Shown one piece after another: positions 10,162-22,800 of a stretch of 64,000 nucleotides of DNA. The notes below the pieces were generated by a model, which was not told where the DNA came from, searched no databases, and worked only from the letters and a program-made list of their open reading frames with translations. Location: contig NC_061138.1 in the NCBI RefSeq assembly GCF_905220365.1, forward strand, positions 3,983,814-4,047,813. Reading direction: 5' to 3'. The stretch comes from Vanessa cardui. Its lineage: Eukaryota; Arthropoda; Insecta; Lepidoptera; Nymphalidae. Numbering within the stretch: position 1 is the stretch's first letter; each line of letters opens with the position of its first letter. The position numbers and the translations under genes were made by a program.

Positions 10162-10896
10162 CTAGTCTTGCACTTCTCTGTATGGAATTTCACTGGTCAC
10201 TGTGAAGGATTCGAAATAGTGGTTGAGGAATTCGAATGTTGGCCGCTTTTCTGGGATCGCGTCCCAACACTGGAGCATCAGTCTATAGATGTCATCGGGC
10301 AAATAATGGCCGACCGGTTTCGGCATCCTGTACCCTCGCTCCACTTGCTCAATGACTTCCTTCCCGTGAAGACCTGGATACGGTATCTGACCATAGGTGA
10401 ACAGCTCCATCAGTAATATACCGTACGACCAAACGTCGCTCTTGATCGAGAAACGACCGTATATTATCGCCTCCGGTGCGGTCCATTTCACAGGAAACCG
10501 GGATCCTTGTTTCGGGCAGTATTCATTGTCTTCGATTACTCTAGCTAAACCGAAGTCGCATATTTTCGCTACATTATTTTCACCTATTAATACGTTCCTC
10601 GCCGCTAAGTCCCTGTGTATCAACAGTTTTGATTCGAGGTACTCCATGCCGGACGCTACTTGAGCCGCAATATATATTAGGTCCTCGAAATGGAGGGCCT
10701 TTCCTTCTCCGTTTCTCAGGAACTCCAGTAGGGATCCCTTGCACATGTATTCCTGGACGATATAGACGGGTTCCTGCTGCGAGCACACGGCATACAGCGC
10801 GACGAGACGTTTGTGACGGAACTTCTTCATGATGGCTGCCTCTTGGAGGAAGGCCTGTTTGGACATCGTGCCCTCCCTCAATGTTTTTACGGCCAC
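10162..10896 (-). CDS. Src64B: Src64B coding exon 6 (kinase domain from beta-3 to tail, and stop)
   Basis: Begins after TTTCCAG with GTG GCC GTA AAA (VAVK, catalytic Lys) and runs 735 nt to TAG at 10164-10162. It encodes most of the kinase domain in one exon, ending YREVQD. The upstream intron is short and has no stop in frame, so a naive frame merges this exon with the one before. Confidence 0.96.
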   Translation of the reverse strand: MAVKTLREGTMSKQAFLQEAAIMKKFRHKRLVALYAVCSQQEPVYIVQEYMCKGSLLEFLRNGEGKALHFEDLIYIAAQVASGMEYLESKLLIHRDLAARNVLIGENNVAKICDFGLARVIEDNEYCPKQGSRFPVKWTAPEAIIYGRFSIKSDVWSYGILLMELFTYGQIPYPGLHGKEVIEQVERGYRMPKPVGHYLPDDIYRLMLQCWDAIPEKRPTFEFLNHYFESFTVTSEIPYREVQD

Positions 10897-13800
10897 CTGG
10901 AAATGAAATATTATAAGTAAAATATTATTAATAAATAACCAAGAAGTAAGTAAAAAAGGTTTCATTACAAGCAATTTACTTTGTTTTGTCACATGGTAGA
11001 AAGTTACATTAACTTTTGTCAAACTTACCTCAATATTGTTGCACCATTTTCCATAATACACCTCCCCGAAGTTACCCTGGCCTAGTTTCTTGATTAGCTG
11101 TATCTGACTCCTGGGTATTTCCCATTTATCCCGCAGCTCTGGCCCGAGGTCCCACATCTGCGGTTCTGGTTTTGGACAAGGACGGGCGAGCACGTGGCAG
11201 AGACCTAGCGCGTTTTCTGTAATACGTGAGTACACATCATTGGAATTATGAGTTGTTTTAGGTTAGTTAAGCATAAGGAAAATAAGTAAAGACAGAAATC
11301 ACATGCCATATCGGTAATGTTTACATATGTTATGTAATAATAAATATATTATATTAAGCAGTTATTAACATCAATTGATTGATACCACGTCTTTTCGTCA
11401 ATTCCACCAAAACCTGTTCTAAATTCAAAATTTAAAATTTCGTAATGACATTTCACCAATTACTAAATGCCAACTCCAAAGACAAAATTAGTTAATCGAC
11501 GTGATAATTAATATAGTTTTAGTTTAAAAAGTCCTGTAAAATTAACCCACTACCAAAACAGATAATACAGATACAAGGAAACCTCGGCATACCCTTAAAA
11601 TACGGTCAATGAAAAATTTAATTCATACAGATACAAAATCAAAATAACTCACTTGTATAAGACATGACCAGTGCTGGCAAGCTCGGGAAGGTCTGATTGG
11701 TAGCAATGTAGAAACCACCATTGTCGAGAGGTTTAATTTTGTAGTGTTTCACATGGTACCCTCTGCCTTCTTCCCAATCCTTGACGCTAAGGCTGAATCC
11801 ATGTGGATTGTGCTCTGCTGGTCTGACAAGGAACGTCCCCCGAGGATTGATCTCCGCCAGTAGTAGTTTGTCAGCTTCTTTCCTCGATACGTGCGGAAAG
11901 AACCAACTGGAATATGATTATAATTATTAGTAGAAAGTAATGAATAAAATAACCCAGTCTTTTATTGATTTCCCTCATCCATGTTGTTTTGGCTTTTTTT
12001 AAAGTAGTTTTCATTTTTATCAATATAAACAATAATTTATCGATGAAATCGAATTGCTGCGATCATATGCTTTGTATTTATAAATAGTTATGTTTATATT
12101 TTTAATAAATCATTATTGTTATGGCCATTTAGTAACCGAGATGTTTTTTCTAGGAATTATACTTCTATGTGACACATATTTTCGGCATAGAATATAAATG
12201 TGTGCAAGCTATGGAGAGCTAGCTGGTAGGGGAGACAAAGACGCCCAGGTTACTTGAATGGATCAATGGGTAAACCTTTACTAGGACGGGAAAAGTAACC
12301 ATGCAAATATACTCACTCCTCGCATTCCACAGAACTCTCCTCTGCGACGAAGTTAGCCGGCACTAGACCTTCTCTTCTCGTGGTAAGATGTAAGACCCTC
12401 CACCAATCCGTCTCCGCATCGCTCAGGACCTCCATACGGTCTCCTTTGCGGAACGATATGTCGGATTCCGCGCGAGCCGTGTAGGCGCATAACGCTTTTA
12501 CCACACGTCGTCCGCCGTTTGATATACCTGAAAGAAATTACAATATAGAATATATATAGAGAAAGAACTTACAATATATAATAATATATAGAAAACAACA
12601 ACAACAACAGCGTGTAAATTTCCCAATACTGGGCTAAGGCCTCCTCTCTCCTTGAGGAGAATTTCTATGAATTTAGACATCTGCAGGTTTCTAAAAGATT
12701 TGAATTATAAACACAAATTAAACACAAAATTCAGTGGTGCTTGTCTTGGTTTAAACCAATTACCATTAGTTAAGATGCACGCGTTCTAACCACTGGGCCA
12801 TATTGGCTCATATTGGCTATAAGAAGACACTTTTGGCGAAATTACTTAAAAATGTATAATTTAGGTAGAAATGTTAAATATAAATTGAATAACGTATATC
12901 GGAAGAGAAATAACTTAAAAGATAACGGTGAGGTTTTTTATAAGATACAATAAACGAGAAGGAAATAATTGAGGATATGAATTCAGATAAAGATCATTAC
13001 AAGAAAATAACCCAAATAATTTATAAAGGTCATAAGAACCTTAAGAAACATTTATACTTATATACTTTTTAAAATTTATTCCGATAAATTATTCTACATT
13101 GAAATGTGGTACAAATATCATATAAATTAATTTGCACTTCAGAAATAACGACATGGAATATTTTAAACCGAATTAAGCCGTCAGGTTACGCATTTGTATA
13201 TTCATAAAGCAATGTCGCCAGACAAGGGCAAGGGAGGCGCAGCGTTCTGGCTTTGTGCCAATTCGCGATTAAGTTTGCTCAAAACCCTAACTTAATATTT
13301 GACCGAGGGAAGTGGATACTACTTAAGTAAATTATGACTTCATCTTAATATAAGTATTCTGAGAAATCAACAGTCGTGAAGTAATGGCTCTTTGCTAATT
13401 TCAAAAGTCAGCTTACTTTTATGCTAAAAGTTAATTCAATTTCACTTTACCATTCTTAGAATGGAACAACAACAACAATGGCGAGTAAATTTCTCACTGC
13501 TGGTCTACCTGTACCTCTGCCTCTCCCTTTGAGTAGGAGGTACGGAATATATTCCACCACGCTGTTCCAATGCGGGTATTCTTCAAATACAAACGTGGCA
13601 GAATTTCTATGAAATCAGACATACGCAGGTTTCCTCACGACGTCTACCTTCACCGCCGAGCACGAGATGAATTATAAAGACAAGTGAAGCACATGAATAA
13701 TCAGTAGAGCTTGTCTGGGTTTGAACCCGAAAGCATCGGATAAGATGCACTCGTCTATCACTGGGCCATCTCGATATCTCGGCTATGGAACAGGAAGAAA

Positions 13801-16800
13801 TATTGATAATGAACAATTCTACGAGATAAATCGAGCATTTTTATTCTTACATGCTCCGGGATTGCGCGTGCGCACGATGTCCGCTGGTCTGCGCGATACG
13901 GCGCGGTTGTTTGGTTCGCCCGTATACCTCGTCTCCAGCGACGGACATGTTGTGAACCCTGCTTCGTTCTTCTTGTATGCTGGATACACTGAAAAAAAAA
14001 GATAAAATAAATAACACTTTACTAAAATAATCTATATACGAACTGTTAAATAAAGAATTACAAAGATTTTCTTGAGACAACCGTCGGATCAGGGAGTTGG
14101 GATAAGACTGACTGGTTACTGGTTAGGATTTGGAGACGTTAATGATAATCATAAGTAAGCACTATAAGGTGCAAGGGACTGTTATAACAGAACGTTAAGC
14201 ATTCGTAGGAAGAAAAATATAGGAAAAGCATTATAATGCTACGAGTGAAATATTCCATACCGTTTTTATTGCCTATGTCTGTAAGAGAGGTTGGAGTTGC
14301 AAAAAGTGAAGTCTACATAAAATACTCAAAACTAGGTCTCATTTTAACTAAATATTGCATCATTATTTTATAACCGATGCAATAAAGATATACGATGTAG
14401 ATACGACCTCTCAAGTTTATTTTTAGATATAAACCTAGAAGGTCGTTGACACATCGTAACCTATGGAGTATATTCCGTTGACCTAGTAACTAGAAATTTG
14501 GCACGTAGGGAGGTTTTGTAACAAATGTGAAGAAAAAAAACTGAAGTTTTTTACACGTGTTAGAGTAGAGTACAATGGCTAAAATCGTCGCATACGAAAA
14601 ACAGTGTTATGCCCCCAGATGATCTTTCCTCTCTTTCTTCTACTCTCTCTCTCTCTCTCTTCTATTTATTGCTCTTTATTCTTAAATGTTATTAATTTGA
14701 TTAATTGTGTTAATAATTTAATATATAACATATAGCGAAAACAAATTCACTCCACTCAAGAGTCCTACGATACCTCTCATTTTGTCTATTTATAACAGAC
14801 ATTGACTAATCGAACACACTAAGAGTTTCACTCAGCTGATTGCTGTATCATTATCACTAAATAGTATAAAACAAAGTCGCTTACCGCTGTCTATCCCTAT
14901 GTATGCTTAGATCTTTAAAATTGCACAACGGACTGATTCGAGAGAAAGGTTTTTGCATATGATACATGGACAATATTATCGTAAAGAAACACTGATAATT
15001 TAGACATTCTCTACTATATTTAGTATCAGCATTGCACCGTGAGACGCCGGGTGGGGTCGCTAAAGTGACTCAGACGGATTTCCTACAGCCCTACCACCTG
15101 ATATTCATTTATTTCTATTTATATTTGCAATTAGAGCACTGAGCACTACCAAAGTGGTCCCCGTTTGTGCTCACTTCATTTTATCATGGCTCCGCTTATA
15201 TTAGCCTCGACGTAGTATTCAGATTTATGCGCAATCATTTAAATATGATAAACTCTGTGCGGTTCGCATTATTGACCATGAACAGATTAATAATAATGTA
15301 TAGCATCAATATTACTGTGTGGATTTATGGTAAGTATTGTAAGCCTATAAAGTATTTTAAATATAATATTTATAAATAATCATTAAATGTTATATAACTT
15401 CTAGCTGTTGAGCTATATTCAGTCACAGAATTATATGAATGTAATGAATACTTTTTGGTTTGACATTTTTATAAATAAAAGTAGAAATAGAATATTATTA
15501 CATTTGACATGGGAATTGTTAATCTGCCTTTATATACGAAAAATAATGGACGATTGTAAAGAAAACTGTAAAAAATAAATATTGTAAACCATATTAAATA
15601 TTGTTAATTATTTGATGTTCCTGTTTATCTGAAGCTGGGTCTACAGTATGTAAGGTGTTGCAATCACGAACTTTTGGCAATTTGAATAAAATTGAAAAAT
15701 ATATTTAAAATATTAGCTGTGCCCAACAACATTATTGTAGCCTAAGTTACTCCTTATTATATCAGCTATCTGCCAGTGAAAGTTCCGTCAAAATCGGTCT
15801 AGCCGTTCCAGAGATTAGCCGGAACAAAAAGACAGACAGAGAAACAAAAATTGTAAAAAATGTTATTTTCGTATATGTACCGTTTATACATACATATGTG
15901 TTGAGTAAAAAAGACACTCCAATAATATTATATGTATAGATATAGAAATATGTATTTGTGACACACAAACTACAGAAAAATATATTACAAAAAAGGCAGA
16001 ATATAATTACATGTCTGCAGTGTACCGACCCATATTTCATGTCGAAACTCGAGAACCAATAGCTCCAAAGCTCAAAGCCGATTTTCAGTGATCGTTAGAG
16101 GGTACCATACGAATAACAATGACAAGGGCAGTGCCTACAAATAAGTCTGATGATACAACTAAAAGGTATTAAACTAAGAATTGAATTGAAATTTGATGAT
16201 CTGAAATCTCACATGTTAATATTTTTAAAATTACGAAGAGACATTTACTACCGTATAAATAAAATAAAATTAGTTATTTATAATCCAATCTCCATAAGGT
16301 TAACCTTCCTAAAATACTTTTCAATTGTTTCTTTGTCTATGACAGTGATTCCCAAAGTGGTCCAGGTGGACCCCCAAGGGTCCACGAGAGACATGATGGG
16401 GGGTCTACGTAGGCGTGAATAAAAAATGGGGGTCCATAAGATGTTAATGGGGGTCCACGAAAATTTATTTGTTTTTGATAGTAAAGAGCAAAAATGTAAG
16501 CATAGTTACATATGTTACCTTATTCATTTTTTCTTCTAATTCTATTCTTTAATTAAGTAAAGTGGTAGAAAATGTACCATTTTTCGTTTTTATTTTACCT
16601 ATCGGAATATAGGGACAGAACTCAGAAGCGATACAATTTTTATTATTTGGCGACTTTATGCGTGTGGTGGAAATGTAGCGGCAGGGGTCCAACAAAACCA
16701 ATAAAATTTTGAAAGTGGTCCACGAGAAAAATAAGTTTGAGAACTACTGGTCTATGGCATTCAGTCAGTGTGGCTTTATCTTTATTCGCATGGACACAAG

Positions 16801-19800
16801 TTACGGGCATACATAAAATTTACAGTACTCCACAGTAAACAGTTACTGTTACATAAAGTTTTTTAATTACGCTCCGAATGCCCTTTCTTTACTTAGGACA
16901 AAATGTATTTAACGTTGATGCAGAGACGAGACAAAAAGCAAAAATATAATTAATAAAAGTTGATTTTTGCATTTAAAATACTAGTTGTGACCCGCGGATA
17001 CACTTGCATTTTAGGGGGTTGCTCGTCCGGTGCTAGGCATAAAAAGAAGGCCCTACTTAGTGGTAGACTGTTGGCCAGTATGACATATAAATCAAAGGAT
17101 TATTGTGATTCATCATACTTTATGTAATATTTATTAATTTAATTAATTATAATGCAGCATTTATTTACTATTGTACTGCATACAAATATGGTGATGAGTT
17201 GACTATGGTTACATATCGATTCTATCGCCATATTAGAATCTTAATAGGCTTTTGTTTTTTTTTTTCTATTGAAAATATATACAATACAGAATAGAGAATT
17301 GTATTATATATATGTTAAATAATACATTTTGATATATAGTCGTTTTTCTTCCGTGATATGAATATACAGAACATTATAAATCTAAATCGCCCCGGCTTCG
17401 CACGGGTGTATTACTGATACTAAATATACTACAGAGTTTTAATTGTTTTTTGATTTGATTTGAATTGATATATTGTCCATGTATTATATACAAAAAAAAA
17501 CCTTCCTCTCGGATCACTCTGTCTATTAAAAGAAAACTGCATCAAAATCCGTTGCGCAATTTTAATGATCTATACATACATAGGGACAGACATGGGTAAG
17601 TGACTTGCTTTTATACTATGTAATAAATAATTAAATATATGTATAAAACACGACCTACAATATTTACTTTGTATGTAGACCTATGTAATATACCCTGAGC
17701 GTGCACTAAGGTGCACGTAGTAGTGAAGTAAATAAATATTATTATACCAACAGTACCGCGTCAAGCGATCTCTCCACCCGCACTCCGCCACCCTAGCAAG
17801 TACTCAAACAAATAGACGCATATTACCGTATGCTCGCGCTTTTCATAAAGTATTTTTTTGTCTATAGTTGGAATCTAATATAGACTTAGTATAAAAAAAA
17901 CTATGTATCTATACAAGTATACAATTCAATACAAAATTTTGACTCCGGAATAATGTCACCAGCGGTTTCGTTCGCGTTTTAGGAGTTTCTCAAAGTCTAT
18001 TTCCGCCTTTGAGGTTCAAGCTTGCTTTATAAGAAATTCAGACAGACAGAGTTAGTTTCACATTTATAATATTATATAATCTAGATGATCATAGTTATAT
18101 TACTAAATATAACTATGATCGTACATTCGGAGTACAATTAATGCGATTATACTCTTTAAACATACTATACATTTCAATACTCGTCTGTAATAAATAGGGG
18201 ACATCTCTTTCGATATCTTCTGTAAGCAGTTTTTTTTTTTTTTATATGAGACAACATCACATACATTACTCTGATCCCAATGTAAGTAGCCAAAGCTCTT
18301 GTGTTATGAAAATCAGAAGTAACGATGATACCACAAACATCCAGGCCCAAGACAACACAGAAAACTAATGGTAATCTACATCGACTCGGCCGGGAATTGA
18401 ACCCGGGACCTCGGAGTGGCGTACCCATGAAAACCGGTTTACACACCACTCGACCACGGAGGTCGTCAAAATATTGGTAACATGATATTGAGATTTCCTT
18501 CTAATCACTTTCATTCTATATTTAATCGGTTAAAGCGAATATTATTGGTAAAGAGAGCAACGCAACCGATCCTAGTATATTACGAAACAGACCGTCTTCC
18601 TGTCAATTTATCAAGATTTATATGCATTGGACGATAAAATTGATTAATAGGCACATGCTTGGTTATAACAGAAACGCTTCCATAAGATCAACTGGATTTA
18701 GAATTTCTAAAAATAAATATTATTTATTTATTTATATTATTTATATTATTGAATATTATTTATATTATTTATATTTATTAATAATGTGACTATTTAGTAT
18801 ATAAAGAAATAATAGCTATTATAAAATAATAAAAAATATCAAATAGAAAAAAAAGGTAATATTTTATATAATAAATATTCTTATATAAAATATTACCTTT
18901 TTTTTGAATAAAAATAATAATATTTTATACCGAATTTGATGAAATTGGGTATGAAGCAAAACTTGAACTTCAAGAAAGGACATAGGCCACTTTTTTGCCT
19001 GACACATGACAAGAAACACCAACAAACAAGCGAAGACGAGGGCGACTACTAGTCAAAAATAAAAAAAGAATTAAAAAATAATCAATAACAATCAGAACAG
19101 ATATTAAAGTTATATTTCCGAACACGTTCTGAATTAAATTTTATAAATCCCTTCCAATAAGGGATAGTTGAACAAGAAAAAAAAACTAATATCTTTTAAC
19201 ACTTTCTGGGACAGTGAACGTTTTAAGACGTTATACCAATTACTTATTAATTATTATACTTTAAAGTTTTAAATGTGAAATCTATATCATCAATATCATA
19301 TAAACAAAATTTAGTGTCTGTTTGTAATACTAAAATAATGCATGTTCCGGCTTATCTCTGAAATGGCTAGGCTGATTTTGACGGGACTTTCATTGATACA
19401 GCTCATGTAATAGGGAGTAACATAGGCTACTTTTAGAATTAGTGTTTAATTCAAACTCGAACGAAGTCGCGGGCATAACTAGTAGTAAAAAAAATACAAT
19501 ACAAAATAACGGGTAACTGGAACGCTTAGAAGCGTTTATTGAGTCAAGCATATTGATATTGCTAAAGCAACTTACACTTGACCGGAGCTAAATGGGTCTT
19601 TGGCCGCTGTTCAACCTTATTATCGCAACTTTACGACTCGTAGCGTACTAACGACATTGATTGATATGTATATTCAACGATATGTCAAAACTACATAAAT
19701 ACTACTTCTATAAATAAAAACAATAATACTGCCCCGTACATGTCAGTATTTGATAAAATGCAAGCCAGCAAAAACGATTATCTCTCAAGAAAAATTCTAT

Positions 19801-22800
19801 ATTAGACTGGACTACAATGTTGGCTATGTTAAATTCCTTTCAATCCCTACCATTGGTATATGGTGCGTTATATTTGCTGTTGATTTAATCATATATTTTT
19901 AATATTTATTTACAATAAAATATGTACTTATATTTAACATTACACTAACCCAGTGCGTTAGTTAAGTTGACTGCCAAAACATTAGTTACATTTAATTTAA
20001 CAATATGCATTCATTTTTAATATCCAATAAATAATTAAAAAATAACATTCATTATTCAATGTCCAAATAATAGAATAACGAAATTTGAAATTAAAAATGT
20101 TAAATATATGATTTAATATCATGGAAATTATTAAAGTGAAGAAGTAAGTAGTCTACTTGTGTTTGTGCACGAACTTTTGAGTTATAATATTACATACGCA
20201 GTTGGCTACTGTATATAAGGAATCAATACATTACTGACAAATTACCATAGAGTAATTTAATGCGTAAACTAATATTGTATCACTAACATGTTAAATTTAT
20301 TGTTGAGACGTTGCTGTATGTATGTTTTAGCTTTGTAAGTTAGCCATGAGAAAATTTTCTTATGGTTAATTATAGTTCTTAGCTGTGTAATTAAAAAAAT
20401 GTAGATACTGTTCGTTTTCACTTAAATTCAAAGTGAAATCTCACAAAATAAACATATACTATTCACTACTTTTTAATATGTATTAAAAACAAAGTCGCTT
20501 TCTCTGTCCCTACATTCCTATATATGCTTAATTTTTTAAAACTACGCAACGAACTTTAACGCGGTTTTTTTTTAATAGATAGATTGATTCGAGACGGAGG
20601 TTTTTGTATATAATACATGAAAATTGTAGTAGAGAAACATTGGTAATTTTAGTTGTATTTTAGTTAGTGATATCGTAAATAAAAAAACTCTTTGATGTAT
20701 TTTGTATCAGTATTGCACCCGTGAGAAGCCGGGGCGGGTCGCTAGTACAAAATAAAATAGTACTAAGTTGTCATAGAGTAGCTTGCATTTAACGCCAAAA
20801 CTAAACTCTAAGCATTCACCTTGTGTTAAACTATACAATGATCTGTAATGAGGGTCAAGAAACAAACTAAAATACGCTATAACGACAGAACCATGAGCCC
20901 TTTGCCTATATAAATATTGTTCCCTTGAGAATCAAAGCCGTTACCGTTTGATGTATACCTAAAATAAGGACGAAAGGTAAACATACTAAAGATTTACCTA
21001 CGCCATGGGATTTACTAATAGCCCTGATATTACTATGCATCAAAAATAGGTCATGATTAATGTATATTCATTTATAATACACGACTATTCCATTTAACTA
21101 TTTAAATCCGCTTCAAACATTTCGACAACATCGACATTCGAACTGGCAATTTTCACGGATCTATAATAACGAATACTATATATTATTCAAAGTGTCAACC
21201 GAAGCTTTTTCGTTGCTTTTATTTGTTTGACGATAGGGCACAGGTTATTTCGCCTACGTTACGTGCGAAATATCAAACAATAATTCGCTGTCAAAGTAGT
21301 TTATTTGAATAAAACTAGTTATAACGGATTTGAATCGCGTATATTAATTTTTTTTGACCTACTACCCGTGACCACGAACGCTATAAAGTGCTCGAAACGT
21401 CGGGATGTCAAAAAAAAAATTAATATACGCGATTCAAATCCGTTATAACTAGTTTTATTTAAATGTGTAATAATCGCGAAAATTTAAGACAACGTTAGTT
21501 TATTTGACTCTATCCTGCTGTGTTTTCAATAGGTTACAACTTCACCTATTATAATTCAACGCCAAAATTTTGATACATATAAAGTATGTAAAATATATCA
21601 ATTTTCTATAATGTCACAGTGCATTTAAATTAAAAGTATCAAGAATAACTGGATGGAATGCTAAAAATTATAATTATAAAAGCCGTTCAGTTCAGGGCAT
21701 GTGTACAAAGGATTCTCATATGGGTCATACGAGGCTGAATACGGAAAAGCACTTGTCATTATTAAATATATTTCTGTTGTAATATTTATAAAAAAAAGTT
21801 ATAATATATTATCTGTATTAATATTATATATGTGAAAGTAACTCTACCTGTCTGTATGTCATTGTGTCACGACCAAATCGTTGAACCGAATTTAAAAAAA
21901 AATTAAAACATAAAAGTGTTGTTTTTGTCTCAAAACCAGTATTCCAATACCTAAGTAGGTACTCAAACTGTTTAAGTTCATAAGTAAATACAGACGGTGT
22001 TTAAAAAAAAATAAATAAATAAATAAAAACGGAATAAACAAACACAAACAGACTGTAAGTGGTTAACTTTAAACATCGGAATCGTGCGAAAAAATCGCAA
22101 GCATTGTTTTCAAAGGAAATTGTTTCCGCTCAAGAATTCGACGCTGGAAATATTGCGGTATTTAACTCAGGTGATACAAGTTTTAACTTACCTAACTATA
22201 TAAATGTAAATACATATTATATAATTTAAATCCTGAATACAGAATTATAACTACAGCTATAGACATGTCAGTTTAATTATAATTTGAATTACTTTAACAA
22301 AATACATGTTAATGAGACTTTTGTTTTTAATTAATACAAACTATCCGCCCTGGCTTCGCTCAGATGCAATGCTGATACTAAATACACTATATTTATATTG
22401 TACTTGTATTATACACAAAAACCTTTCTCTCAAATCACTCTATCTAATAAAAAAAAAACTGCATCACAATCCGTTTACCCAATTTTAAATATCGAAGCAG
22501 ACATAGGGACAAACAGCGGTAAGCGACTTTGATTTATACTTTGTAATGTTATATCGTTAAAATCGAATCAATTTATTACAAATATTTATTATTATTATTT
22601 AGCATTTTATTTTAAGTCTGTATTCAAATTTGGAACAAAAAAAAAAATCATTAAGATATTAAGACACATAGTCATGGCTGCCTGATTATCGGATTAACTT
22701 GATAAAAGGCTTTAGGAGTAATTTACAAATTAACAATTCAAAGGGCTTTGATGCCTTCGGTTTTGTTCTTGAAGCTACTTAAAGCGAGCCGCAAAGAGGA

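Noticed and set aside
10063..10832. Plus-strand frames of 117, 88 and 67 codons and a minus-strand 68-codon frame over the last Src64B exon
   Set aside because: They are shadow frames of the conserved kinase exon; the minus frame 10896-10162 encodes the kinase motifs in the right order.
21359..21406. Hammerhead ribozyme in the palindrome spacer
   Set aside because: A GAAAC follows a plausible stem, but the essential CUGANGA box is absent on both strands of this copy, so it is not called as a feature.
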